Below are positions 1 through 9,987 of a stretch of 64,000 bases of DNA, one piece after another (position 1 is the first letter of the stretch; every line of letters begins with the position of its first letter). A model generated the notes under the pieces. The model saw only the letters and a list, made by a program, of their open reading frames with translations, was not told the DNA's origin and made no database searches. This stretch comes from Leucaena leucocephala. Taxonomy: Eukaryota; Streptophyta; Magnoliopsida; Fabales; Fabaceae. The position numbers were made by a program, and so were the translations under genes. Location: contig CM073569.1 of NCBI GenBank assembly GCA_037074615.1, positions 564,001 to 628,000 of the forward strand, in the 5' to 3' direction.

Positions 1-278
1 CTTCAGAATCGTCAAATATAATGCAACAAAATCAAGGAGCGAATGGAATCACTAGACGAAGGGGTAAAAATAAAAGAATCCAAATCGGTAATCAGAACTG
101 TCAGAAACAGGAAGACAAAGATCACCTGCGCAAAGAAATAAAGAAGCGATCAACGAACAATGACAATGCCGAGTATTTAACAACGGGAGCGACTTCCAGT
201 TGCTACAAGGAGAATAAAAAAATTGGAACAAATCACATCGAAAAGGAATAGAGGAGCGGGGAAGAGACAACGGTTTAC

Positions 279-389
279 TTGAGCAGAGTGGATTAGGAAC
301 TCAACCAAGCGAAGACGCTCATCTGCAGAGGGTACACACACAGCCGATATTTGGGAAGCAAAGCTAGAAGAAGCGGGAAGGGAAGCCAT
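279..389 (-). CDS. Probable first coding exon of an unidentified gene, running off the left edge
   Basis: Read leftwards from the ATG at 389 there are 37 codons, starting MASLPASSSF and ending in FLIHSAQ. A GTAAAC donor follows at 278, so the exon ends in phase 0. The open frame continues 34 codons into the presumed intron, but that part looks non-coding. The Ser/Ala-rich start could be an organelle-targeting peptide or simply a soluble N-terminus; I do not recognise the protein. A TATATAAAT element lies about 60 bases upstream on the same strand, which supports a real transcription start. The rest of the gene lies to the left of the window. Chance open frame is the main alternative. Confidence 0.4.
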
Positions 390-885
390 AGCCCATTCAT
401 AAAAGCGCAGCAGGTAATTCTGATTGGATTTAACTGGGAATATGGGATTTATATAAAAAAAATAAAAAAATAATAATTGGCAACCTTCTTATATTTTATC
501 TCGATTTTAAATTAAATTTTTATAGTTTAAAAGATGGAAATTTTATAGAGAAAAAAATGGCACACTCAATGAATTTTTAAAAATCGGCACAATATGCCAC
601 GTAATTAATAAATAGTAAAATTACAATAACCAGGAATTGCTTTAATTTGGATACTCTACGTACGCAAGGGAAAGGAAATTGACCGGATAAAGACCTAGCC
701 ACTAATTTTCTTGGCTGTTCACTGAAACTTCATATGAGATCCGATTACGAAGGGGGAAAGACCGAGTCAAGAGGCAGTTCCTCTTTGTTCTGAATGCGTT
801 AGCTATATGAGTCCGTGCTTGAAATCTTCTCCGATCAAAGTCTGTAAAAGAATCTATGAATTAACAAGCTTATAACAAGATTACA
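390..885. other. Spacer between two divergent genes
   Basis: AT-rich spacer holding the promoters of the left-edge gene and of the polcalcin-like gene. A weak TATA-like CTATATGA lies near 802 on the plus strand, about 80 bases before the ATG at 886. No coding or repeat signal seen. Confidence 0.5.
447..455 (-). promoter_or_regulatory. TATA box candidate for the left-edge minus-strand gene
   Basis: The minus strand reads TATATAAAT about 60 bases upstream of the ATG at 389, the usual spacing for a plant TATA box with a short 5' leader. Confidence 0.35.
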
Positions 886-1146
886 ATGGCGGATGATGCA
901 TCGAATAGTATCAATGCAGAATGTGAACGTATATTCAAGCGTTTCGATGTGAATAATGACAGGAAAATATCACTGACAGAGTTTGAAGAAGCTCTCAAAG
1001 CCTTAGGGGCGACTTCACCCGAAGAAATCCAGGCTCGAATGGCGGAGATCGACAAAGATGGCAATGGCTATTTCTCTCTGGAGCAGTTAATAGAATTTCA
1101 ACAGGCTAACCCTAGCTTGATGGCCGAAGTTTTTAAGAGGCTCTAA
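886..1146 (+). CDS. Polcalcin-like two-EF-hand calcium-binding protein
   Basis: This intronless gene codes for 86 residues, the usual polcalcin size of about 78-86. The protein starts MADDASNSINAECERIFKRF. EF-hand 1 (about residues 21-33) reads DVNNDRKISLTEF, with acidic or amide ligands at positions 1, 3 and 5 and the usual Glu at 12, but Arg in place of the loop Gly at 6. EF-hand 2 (about 56-68) reads DKDGNGYFSLEQL, with a good loop Gly but Gln at position 12 where Glu is expected. The C-terminal helix (EFQQANPSLMAEVFKRL) matches the family. Polcalcins are small cytosolic Ca2+ sensors, often pollen-expressed, that dimerise. The weakened second site is the notable feature. A short calmodulin-like protein is the nearest alternative name. 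Confidence 0.93.
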   Translation: MADDASNSINAECERIFKRFDVNNDRKISLTEFEEALKALGATSPEEIQARMAEIDKDGNGYFSLEQLIEFQQANPSLMAEVFKRL

Positions 1147-2014
1147 TCTTCTTTTCCTTTTAGTATCAACATCCTGTCTTTTCTTCATTAATATTCAATG
1201 TATTCTTGTCTTTTTCTTGGTGATTAGCAACCAGTATGTATGAATATGAAGTTTATTTTAATTGTTCATATATCTTCATCAACTTGAGGTGAAGACCATA
1301 TTTTGAACTTTTACCATAGTCAATTTTCAGAGTAAAACAGGTTGACTGCTCTTTTTAGAGAATGTGAGTGCTAAAGATTGGTCCGAAAGCCCATCTCCGT
1401 TCTACCATTAATGCATCGCTTTCCATCTTCACTTTTCCCTCATGCTGGGATCTGTGCGGATAAAAATAGCTTCTTCATTCTATGACTCTGATGAGCAAAT
1501 ATTGTAGTGATGGGATATTATTTATGTGAATAATTTGATTTCAAGATATTGAAACGGAGATAAGCATAACGAGGACAAGCATGGCCAATGATAGTGATAA
1601 ATCACATTATGCATTTTGTGGATGTAAAGGTGCCGAGCTGCATCACATCACACCTTAGGCCTTTATTATACCTCTCTCGCTCACACTTCTTGTCTTTAAG
1701 CTAGGCATTTTCTTCATCTCTAGTCATGAAATTCCTTGGTTTACGAATCAAATGTATGATTGATCTTAAAACTGTGATGTTTATAACCATTAAAACCATT
1801 AGCGAAGGATGGTTGAACACAGTCCAAAAGGGAAACTCGTTCATATTTCAAGGGATATCAATAACAATACCCTGTTTAACTTACAGTATACTATATATCT
1901 GACTTGTTGGAAGAATCCCAATGCAGAATCCATCAGTCAATGAAACTATCAACCTAATATAGTGTGCCCCCACCCCATGCATTAAAATTCCCATTTACAG
2001 TTAGCGGTTACATG
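1147..2014. other. Spacer between two convergent genes
   Basis: AT-rich sequence that should hold the 3' UTRs of the polcalcin-like gene and of the receptor kinase. I see no further gene or repeat. Confidence 0.5.
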
Positions 2015-4621
2015 TTAACGTGCTGTTGGATGTGCAAGCTCAGAGAACACCCCTGCAGGAACCAGAGTTTGCTCCTCTTCACTACTTGAGAGGGTGACCT
2101 TACTGCTGCCCTTGGACTCAGTCGCGGTGGATCCAACTGAAGTCGAGAACTGTACTCCACTTTCTACATCTCCTTTAAATTGAGTCCGAGTTGCTTTGTC
2201 CTCATTCTTTACCTTTCCACCATTATCTCTTGGGATCTCAACCTCCATGCTTCCCTGCATCCACAACACAGTCTCTAACTCCCTCGCAACATCTCTCATC
2301 GTCGGCCGAAGTTTACCGTTATCACGCAGACAAGCCAATGCTGTTTGAACAAACTTATTTAGACACTGAGGTTTTATGATCCCCTTCAAAAATGGATCAA
2401 CCACCTCACCAATCTCTCCTTTCTCGTAGCATTTCTTAACCCACTCCGCCAGGCATCCCTGCTGCTTCTCCTCGTCTCGAATTATAGGTGGCTTGCCGCA
2501 CAAAACCTCAAGTAAAACCACTCCAAAAGAGTAAACATCGGATTTTGGGGTCAGTTGCTGACTCACGTAGTATTCTGGGTCTATATACCCAATGCTGCCT
2601 TTGACGTTTGTGGTAACATGTGACTTGGACAGACCATTCGGCCCAACCCTAGACAATCCGAAATCTGAAACCTTTGCTACCCAATCCTCGTTTAACAAAA
2701 TGTTTGCACTTTTCACATCACGGTGGATCACGCTCTGCTTGTTCTCACCAGTGTTGGTATGAAGATAGAGCAGTGCCTTTGCTGCTCCGATACAGATCTC
2801 AAGCCTTTGCTTCCATGAAAGTGGCTGCTTCACGGATTCTTTAAGATGGTCGCCGAGGTTCCCGCGGGACATGAATTCATAGACCAGGATCATCTCCTTG
2901 TCATAATTGCAGTAGCCAATGAGATCAACCAAGTGACGATGGCGAAACTGGGACAGCATCTTGATCTCTGTCTGGAACTCATCCACCCCTTGTTGTGAAT
3001 CTGGTTTGAGCCGTTTGATGGCTACGGGGGTTGATGTCTTCCCCTTGTTAATGTGTCCTTTATAGACCACACCAAATCCCCCATGACCAATGATTGAACC
3101 TTTTTCAAAGTCTCTGGTGGCGGCTCTGATCTCTGCGATGGAAAAGTTATGGCACAAATCTAATGATTTCTTCCCTGAACCTCTGGTCCTTGGCCGAAAT
3201 ATGAAGAAACAACAGATGACAGATAGTACAATAATGACACCTAAAGCTGCACACGCAATGGCAATCACCATGGGTGTTTTTGTATTTTTCTTGGAGATTT
3301 TTGATGGTTTGGTCGGTGAAGAGGTTGGGTCTGGGTTGGGTCCTCCAAGATTGTCACTAGGATCACTGATCTTGAAAATTTCAATTCCATTCAATAGGAC
3401 ACCGTACTTGCTTTCTGGGAGTTTCTGCAACTTGATTGAAAGGTTCTGCCTCTTCATCAAGCTTCCTTGCTTCAACGAAACAGCATAGTCCTCATAAAGA
3501 GAAACTCGGCTATCTTCCAGCGAACCAAGCACATCGAACTGAGGCTCAGCCAAAGTGTCAGCTATGAGTATCTGAAAAACTCTTTCTCCCTTCTGGACTT
3601 GCTCTTCCAACTCACAGAAGTGCAGTCTGATCATATAAGCAAACATGGAGTCCACTTTAATCTCCCAAGTCATTGTATCTTCAGAGGTCTTCGCAGTTAA
3701 ATAGACATCCTCAGGTGCTGCGGTTTTGAGAGTTTCATTTGGGTATATCAGCCTCGCACCAGAATCATCTTTTAGATCTTGCAAGGTTTGCATCACCTCA
3801 TAGCCATATCCAGTTACGTCATGCCAGTCGCGAAGCATACCATCAGTGTCTTCGTTAGCAGGAATCTCACTGTCTCCAACATTGATTCTGTATACCGTCT
3901 CCAGAGCAGTGTTGTTATCAACTTGAATCCCATTACTCCTGCCAACTAGCTTCAACGCTGGGCCATCAGCTTTTTTGTAATAAAGATCGGTGGGCATGGC
4001 CACAACCTCAATCCCATTGATAAACGCGTAGGCGTCTGGATGATTGGTGCTGGGAGTGAAAGTGATGTTCAACCTGTGACCGGGTTCCACGTTAACACAG
4101 TACTCTCTGAACACTTTTTCCTCGGGATCATCATCGTTATCAGCGGTGAGTGAAGCGTTGAAGTCCTTGAGGAGGGTGTGGTGGCCTGCTTTAACGGAGA
4201 AGAGAGCATTGGAACGATCGAAGTTGGCATGTGTGGCTGGGAAAAAGAAAAGGCGAACAAACTTTTGGCCTTCGGAGACCTTAAAGGAGTAGATGAATTC
4301 AGAATGAGACAGGCGAGCGGTGGCATAAGGAACTTTCTCCAATGGAGGAGAAACCTGAACTGCATCGGAAGCGATGGAGGTGTGGCTGCTTTGAGAAAGG
4401 GAAAGTAGTTTGGAAGCGTCATCTGGTTCCCATATTCTGTTATCTGAAGTAGGGTATGAATTGCCGGAGGAGCCACAGTTAATGGAAAACTTTTCTGCAG
4501 GAGGGTGGGAAGCAGTGACCATTGGGATAGTGAAGAGATGGCGGTGAGAGTGATAGAAGAAGATGATGAGAGAGAAGCAGATGGCTGGTTCTTGAATCCT
4601 TCTCATCAAGCTCATCACCAT
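2015..4621 (-). CDS. CrRLK1L receptor-like kinase (FERONIA/MEDOS-type, malectin-like ectodomain)
   Basis: A single exon codes for 868 residues, as is usual for CrRLK1L genes. It has an N-terminal hydrophobic signal segment (about residues 13-36), then a malectin-like ectodomain from the INCGSSGNSY segment to about residue 430. A short Pro/Ser/Thr/Lys-rich juxtamembrane stretch follows, then a transmembrane helix at about 450-475 (MVIAIACAALGVIIVLSVI) and a Ser/Thr kinase. The kinase has the glycine loop GHGGFGVVYKG (about 514), VAIKRL (Lys about 535), HRDVKSANILL (about 632), DFGLSR (about 652) and GSIGYIDPEYY, so all catalytic residues are present and it should be active. The family sits in the plasma membrane, senses the cell wall and often binds RALF peptides. 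The C-terminal tail is Ser/Thr-rich. The ATG at 4621 gives a complete signal peptide; a second Met lies three codons in. I cannot separate FERONIA-like, MEDOS-like and At5g24010-like subgroups by eye. Confidence 0.95.
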   Translation of the reverse strand: MVMSLMRRIQEPAICFSLIIFFYHSHRHLFTIPMVTASHPPAEKFSINCGSSGNSYPTSDNRIWEPDDASKLLSLSQSSHTSIASDAVQVSPPLEKVPYATARLSHSEFIYSFKVSEGQKFVRLFFFPATHANFDRSNALFSVKAGHHTLLKDFNASLTADNDDDPEEKVFREYCVNVEPGHRLNITFTPSTNHPDAYAFINGIEVVAMPTDLYYKKADGPALKLVGRSNGIQVDNNTALETVYRINVGDSEIPANEDTDGMLRDWHDVTGYGYEVMQTLQDLKDDSGARLIYPNETLKTAAPEDVYLTAKTSEDTMTWEIKVDSMFAYMIRLHFCELEEQVQKGERVFQILIADTLAEPQFDVLGSLEDSRVSLYEDYAVSLKQGSLMKRQNLSIKLQKLPESKYGVLLNGIEIFKISDPSDNLGGPNPDPTSSPTKPSKISKKNTKTPMVIAIACAALGVIIVLSVICCFFIFRPRTRGSGKKSLDLCHNFSIAEIRAATRDFEKGSIIGHGGFGVVYKGHINKGKTSTPVAIKRLKPDSQQGVDEFQTEIKMLSQFRHRHLVDLIGYCNYDKEMILVYEFMSRGNLGDHLKESVKQPLSWKQRLEICIGAAKALLYLHTNTGENKQSVIHRDVKSANILLNEDWVAKVSDFGLSRVGPNGLSKSHVTTNVKGSIGYIDPEYYVSQQLTPKSDVYSFGVVLLEVLCGKPPIIRDEEKQQGCLAEWVKKCYEKGEIGEVVDPFLKGIIKPQCLNKFVQTALACLRDNGKLRPTMRDVARELETVLWMQGSMEVEIPRDNGGKVKNEDKATRTQFKGDVESGVQFSTSVGSTATESKGSSKVTLSSSEEEQTLVPAGVFSELAHPTAR

Positions 4622-5649
4622 GGTTGTTGTGGTTGCAGGTTTGAGGAGTTGCTTGCAAAGAGGGGCTTTATTTGTATGTTAGTGAGATGAATGATTGAGG
4701 TTAGGGGGGCATCTTTAACTTTGGGTTTCTCAAGTTAAAGCTGCTTTTTCTTTTCCACGTCTTTTCACTGTTAATAATGGTTAGATAAAGCGGACTGGCT
4801 GCGAAAAACTGTTTTAATACAGGTCTCTTTCTTATAATAAGGTATTATATTGGCGAGCTTGACTTAGACTTGGACTAGCCATCTCAGAATCTTTTATCGT
4901 TTATCAGATTACTCAGTTCGCAAGAATTTTCGGGTAGCGTTCAGATTTATTTTCGCGTATACACTGTCCATTTCTCTAGACGTTGAACTGTTAATACAAA
5001 AGGGATTAGTTGTTACGAATATGAAATTCATCCAAAGTTAAACATGGTAAAGTCAGAGAAGAGAGACCAAGACGAAAGTGGAGAATATTTTATAACTCCA
5101 AAATGAAATGTACTTGTCCTTCCCTTCTAGACTGAAAGGTGGAATGGATTATAATTGTAAGTTATATAAAATTACTTCAATACTTCAATTGAAATCCTGA
5201 GAGATTTAAATGATATGTTCTTACCATATATAACACGTCAAGCTCCAAGACAAAAGAAAAGGCACAAATTGATTAAGGCTGAGTAGTTAATATATGTGAA
5301 TAATATACAAAATTATCTGAACTTTAGGTCAGTTAGAGATATATAACTCACTTAACTCGCTGATATTTTAAAATTTTGAAATGTTATAAAGTTATATGCA
5401 AATGGCATGAGGTTCAGATGAATTTTGTATTTTTTAACCTAAATTTTTTAATTCATGTAGTAACAACATGTGGTTTAATATTAAAATTAAAACTTTAAGG
5501 AAGTTACGTTTAAATTTTGAAATGTTGAGTTAGAGGAGGGATTGTGTATATTGTAACAGTTATATATGGTTACAATCACATGACTATACAGAAACCTGAT
5601 TCCGGATGGTGAGCATGGAAATATAAAGGGGTGGAAATATGAAAGAGAA
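4622..5649. other. Spacer upstream of the receptor kinase and downstream of the SAUR gene
   Basis: AT-rich, low-complexity sequence holding the receptor kinase promoter and the SAUR 3' UTR. No gene or recognisable element seen. Confidence 0.5.
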
Positions 5650-6012
5650 TTATGAAAAAGAAGAGGAGGGGGTTGTGGGTATGGGAGTGAGTAGAGTTTT
5701 GTCCAAAGCTTTAGTGAGGAGGTCTGTTTGGATGAGGGAGATGGCATGCTGCATGAACACAGCATCACAAGGCAACGTTATGGGGCCTTTTACAGAGTCG
5801 CCATATTTCTGTTGAGACTGGTTCAACAGCTCTCTGAACATGCCATGGCACAGGTACTCTATAGGTATCACAAACCGAGTTTGATCGCTCGTGTAAATCA
5901 CAAACTTGCCACCTTTCTCCGCAAATATGCTCACCCTTTTCCTCCTAAAGCTTATAAGTCTGTCGTTCCACTTCCTTCCCATGCTCAACAATTTCCCCGA
6001 ACAGCTCCTCAT
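5650..6012 (-). CDS. SAUR (small auxin up RNA) family protein
   Basis: This intronless gene codes for 120 residues, a normal SAUR length. The basic N-terminus (SMGRKWNDRLISFRRKR) is followed by the SAUR core: the KGGKFVIYTSDQTRFVIPIEYL segment, then MFRELLNQSQQKYG, the GPITLPCDAVFMQHAISLI segment, and a short Ser/Thr-rich tail. SAURs of this class are thought to inhibit PP2C-D phosphatases and so raise plasma-membrane H+-ATPase activity and cell expansion. This is knowledge of the family, not visible here. The start at 6012 gives the usual basic leader. A canonical TGTCTC auxin-response element lies about 290 bases upstream on the same strand. The gene stands alone rather than in a SAUR tandem array. 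Confidence 0.93.
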   Translation of the reverse strand: MRSCSGKLLSMGRKWNDRLISFRRKRVSIFAEKGGKFVIYTSDQTRFVIPIEYLCHGMFRELLNQSQQKYGDSVKGPITLPCDAVFMQHAISLIQTDLLTKALDKTLLTPIPTTPSSSFS

Positions 6013-7187
6013 CTATTGTTGCTTCTTACACTTGGACGAAGGAGTAGTCCATGGAGGTCGTCGCGTCGAGGTCACTTAATTATAGAGAGGTTCTTCGATT
6101 ATAAACGGCGAAAGCCATGAGAGAGCTTAGAATCTTTGAACGTGGTATTCGAGCTTTGGATGCTTTATTAATTACTTTGAAATTAGTGGCACCTCGATGT
6201 GATTCAGTCGTTTCGTACGCATATATGGTCTTAGATTTCAAAGCTCTCCCATCTCTTTCCTTCCTTTCTAGTGTGTCCTACATGTAAGGTTGGTAGTATA
6301 AGAGACAAGCTGCGCCTCCTTTAATATTCATCCGACACTACCCGGAAACGAGTCTATTTTGGAATAATTGGAAACAACAGTTCTGTACTGGCCCAAACAT
6401 TTACAACTAAATATAATAATTAAGATTCTAACAATACCTATGTGTAACGGTATATATATTACAATGGGAATATTTAGATAGGATCTTATATGTTATTAAT
6501 TAATAACTTTCATGCTCAAAACCTAGCTATATATTTGTAATCTATCTAGTACCAATATATACCTACCTTCAATGTGTTTTGCATATGGACTTCTCAATCC
6601 TGTTCGTGGGTCGTGGCCAATATTTCTTAACTTTTCCTCTCATAACAACCCCGATTCAATTACCTGATATACATAATATTTTATGGCTCTACATATGTTG
6701 GTCAACAACGCGAACTGCTGTTTAAGGTTTAAGCATGACTACGAATTGTGGAAATTAGAGCAAATCAAAGTCTGAGTTGGGCAGATTCAATATCAACTTG
6801 CTTGGCTTTCTAATTAACAATTTTAGGAATCTTCTATATTTTTTATTTGTTATTCAAATCTCTTCTTCTTTTCTCAAATGAAGATTAACCGTTGAAGGCT
6901 ACTGGCCTTTTATCCCTTGCTAGAAATATTGAATCTATGGTCGTAGTTATAGGTGAATAAGTAAACTGTTCCTCTGTACTTTTTTCTCCCATTCCCCCTT
7001 TGGCTTCCCCTAGATGATGGCAATATTCTTTGAAGTTTTAAATCTTGTAATTATTATTTAATTTTTGCCAACAAATTTTAAATTATTTAAAAGAATCTCG
7101 AGTCTATTGGAACCTTTAAATTAAAGACGATATACGGTAGCAAACTGATTGGTAAGTAGATAATGATGAGATATTGAGCGCGTAAAC
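6013..7187. other. Spacer upstream of the SAUR gene
   Basis: AT-rich spacer containing the SAUR promoter. Apart from the TGTCTC site I see no gene, repeat or structured element. Confidence 0.45.
6302..6307 (-). promoter_or_regulatory. Auxin-response element TGTCTC upstream of the SAUR gene
   Basis: The minus strand reads TGTCTC about 290 bases before the SAUR start codon, in the right orientation. A six-base match can occur by chance, but its position before an auxin-responsive gene family member makes it a fair candidate. Confidence 0.35.
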
Positions 7188-7202
7188 TCCAAATAAGCAA
7201 CT

Positions 7203-7391
7203 TTTTTTTTTGGTTGCCCACCCGGTTCACCGGAGTTTTGCCCCGACTACATCCGGATCCGACCCGCGTCGCACACCTGGCTATGGTGGGTGAGTCTCCC
7301 AACGGGGATTTTCTGCGTACGCCAAGGCTCAAACTCGAGACCTCGCTTAAGCGATACCGAGCCGCTTACCACTCGAACCAACCCCGATTGG
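7203..7391 (-). mobile_element. tRNA-derived SINE (Au-like), copy 1, with target site duplication
   Basis: Read on the minus strand, the element starts GGGGTTGGTTCGAGTGG (pol III A box region). It has a B box at GAGTTTGAGCC, then the conserved body around CCACCATAGCCAGGTG and GACGCGGGTCGGATCC, and ends in an A-rich tail (poly-T at 7202-7211). A 15-base duplication flanks it: tccaaataagcaact at 7188-7202 and tccaaatacgcaact at 7392-7406, one mismatch. The length of about 185 bp and the sequence resemble the widespread plant Au SINE family. It forms an inverted pair with the copy at 7651. Confidence 0.85.
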
Positions 7392-7650
7392 TCCAAATAC
7401 GCAACTCTAATGACTAAAATCCCTATTCTGGTAGCAAACCCACCAGAACCTCTAGAAGGATTCACCCAACATCATAAGTTCTTGGCCCACTTGATTTTGG
7501 GCTTTATCAGAATCCGGCCCATATATCATAGTCGGGCCATGCCCAGCCTCTATGACCGTAAATCCGTAATACGCTCCACTGCATCTCAACTTCCATGCGG
7601 CAAGTACTCCACCCTCTTCAACTGAAATTTAATATTTTTTTTTTATACTA

Positions 7651-7832
7651 GCGGGGGTTAGTTCGAGTGGTAAGTGGCTCGGTATTGCTTAACCGAGGTC
7701 TCGAGTTTGAGCCTTGGCGTATGCAAAAAATTCCCGTTAGAAGACTTACCCACCATAGCCAGGTGCGCGAAGCGGGTCGAATCCGGACGTAGCCGGGGCA
7801 AAGTTCCAGTGAACTGGGTAGGTAACAAAAAG
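7651..7832 (+). mobile_element. tRNA-derived SINE (Au-like), copy 2
   Basis: The plus strand starts GGGGGTTAGTTCGAGTGG (A box region), has a B box at GAGTTTGAGCC, and shares the CCACCATAGCCAGGTG body segment with the other copies. It ends near GGTAACAAAAAG. It is close to copy 1 and lies about 260 bp from it in the opposite direction. I could not find a convincing target duplication, so the ends are approximate. Confidence 0.8.
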
Positions 7833-9987
7833 AAAATTGATTGTAGTCTGAGATTTAACGATGAAGGTGTTTAATCTTGGTCCAACTCTAAATAAAATAT
7901 TGTTTTTTATCTCATTTTTTGAACAATTAGGAAAGGTACTTTTCCATCATCTAAAACACCAGCAGGAAATTAAGGGGTAAACACATGGAGTGGTTTTTTC
8001 TTGTTGCTATCAGAAGCTGATCAGTTTTAAGGCTTCAATCCAATACCGGCAGTCCATATGACCCTGTTTTGGGTTAAAACCAGTAGATTACTTACTTAGT
8101 TAACATAAACTCATGCTACAACAAATAGAGGCGTTAGTTGGACCTAGAATGCATTACCATATACAGCTGCATCCATGATCCCGAAACTTCCACACCTCCA
8201 TGAATAATCAACTCATCATAGTAAAGCTTTAGGGTTTTGCTTCAGCAAGAATCGACAAGCTAAGCTCATCAAAATGAGGAATAAGGGAATAGGTCTTAAA
8301 AGAAGCAGACTTTGTGACATGCATACAGCAAGGTTTGAGAGAAGCTGGTTCGAGCAAGAGTTTGGATTTGTAAGCAATGAGTCAATATTTTCACTTCATT
8401 TCAACCTTCAATTTTGTCACATCTACCTGACAAAAGTTATAGTTGCCACTTTATGTCAAAACCACACATTTTTGTAGTTATATAAACTAAACCGTATAGA
8501 TTAGTGGAGGGCAAATTGACATGATTAGGTTTTATATATGTGGCACAAACATAAGCTAGATGACTTCGACCTGAAAAATACACAATACGTACGTAAGCTT
8601 TTCCAATATATATATATGTTGGGTCTTGGATGAGTACAGAATGAGTTCTCGCATCCGATCGAATCTCCCTTTAAATCAAATATGCAAACACATAAAGTCC
8701 CAGAGCCAACCAAAATCGAATGAGCAGGATAAACTTTTCAGTAGTAATGCATGCAAGTGCACACATAATTAATGTTTACACACACTACCCCACAATTGCA
8801 GATATTAATTACTACATTATAGTTCGAGCTGGTTGTGCACGTGGATTGAAGGACATGAAAGATTATGCTGATGTTGTGTGAAGCAAGTTGGGTTTGATAT
8901 ATTAGATTTCATAATCTTTTGATGCAAAATGCAGCATCGATCACAGTAACTCATACCTCATTTTGCAGCCTTTTTTATTATATTTTGTTGTCTTCAAGGA
9001 TTTGCACGCGCCTAAAATTCTATTGCCCAACACACCATATTATTTGCTTCTCACAAGTTGTATTTATAATATGATATCTTCATCAACTTCAGCTCATTCA
9101 TATTGATATATTTTAATTTTCCCGTTAAAGAATTCAGTATATTTATTATCATCATCCATTCATTATATCATTAAAAAAGAAAAAGAAAATCAATCTAAAT
9201 TCGCTCTTCAGATGCACAGAGGATATTAGAGGGTCATGTTCCTTCCCACTTGCTCTATCTCTCATGCGTTAGTGTGATCAGCAGCACTGACCAATGCCCT
9301 TCCCCAACTTGCTCCATTATTGCTTATATTATATTGTCTCTAGTTTTGAAACCCTTTTTGAAGAATAAATATTGCTTATCAATTTTCTTTTTGGTTGTCC
9401 TCTAATTACATCCGATTCATGACTTGCAAATGAATAGAGTGGGACCCGGTATATCAAATTTCTACATCTAAATTATCACTAATCAAACTTTTATATTTAA
9501 TTCCATTATTTGATTTGATCAAATACTGAAGGTCCATGCATGATGATCATAAGAAAGAATCTAATTCAAGACATATATATAGTTGATTTCAATTAGAAGA
9601 TTGGAATTAATGTCATATATGCACTAACTACACACACAGAAAATTTGATTATTTATATTCATTTGGACCTTGCAATCATGCCTGCATGGGGTTTCATAAT
9701 TAGCAATTTAGCTTCCGAGAATGAAGCAAGGTGTGTGGAATATATCATGCATGTTACCTTCAACAAAGAACTAGACATATAAAATAATAAAGCAACCAAA
9801 CTTGGCTGTACATCATCAACAAAAAAAAAACTAAAATTATATATCACCACTCCTCTGTGAGAAGTTTCCCATTGACAATTTCCTCTCCTTCCTCTCTCAC
9901 TCTCTCTTTCCCCTTTTGTAAAGCTTTTCAGAATATATAGCATTAAAAATTTAATTATATACTTAATCACACAATTTTGATATTGTT
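7833..9987. other. Spacer with no supported gene
   Basis: AT-rich spacer. A 67-codon frame starting at 8274 (MRNKGIGLKRSRL) has a basic start but no recognisable family and no supporting context, so I do not call it a gene. The right end should hold the 3' UTR of the 5-phosphatase gene. Confidence 0.4.

Noticed and set aside
3090..3488. 132-codon plus-strand frame inside the receptor kinase
   Set aside because: It is the reverse-strand shadow of a well-supported kinase gene.
7214..7625. Overlapping open frames of 67-111 codons on both strands
   Set aside because: They are produced by the GC-rich SINE sequence and its inverted partner and match no family.
7203..7832. tRNA genes suggested by A and B boxes
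   Set aside because: The tRNA-like heads lack a closed cloverleaf and continue into the shared SINE body; they recur five times with the same body.
8274..8477. 67-codon frame MRNKGIGLKRSRL...
   Set aside because: Basic N-terminal part looks peptide-like, but there is no signal peptide, known motif or supporting context.
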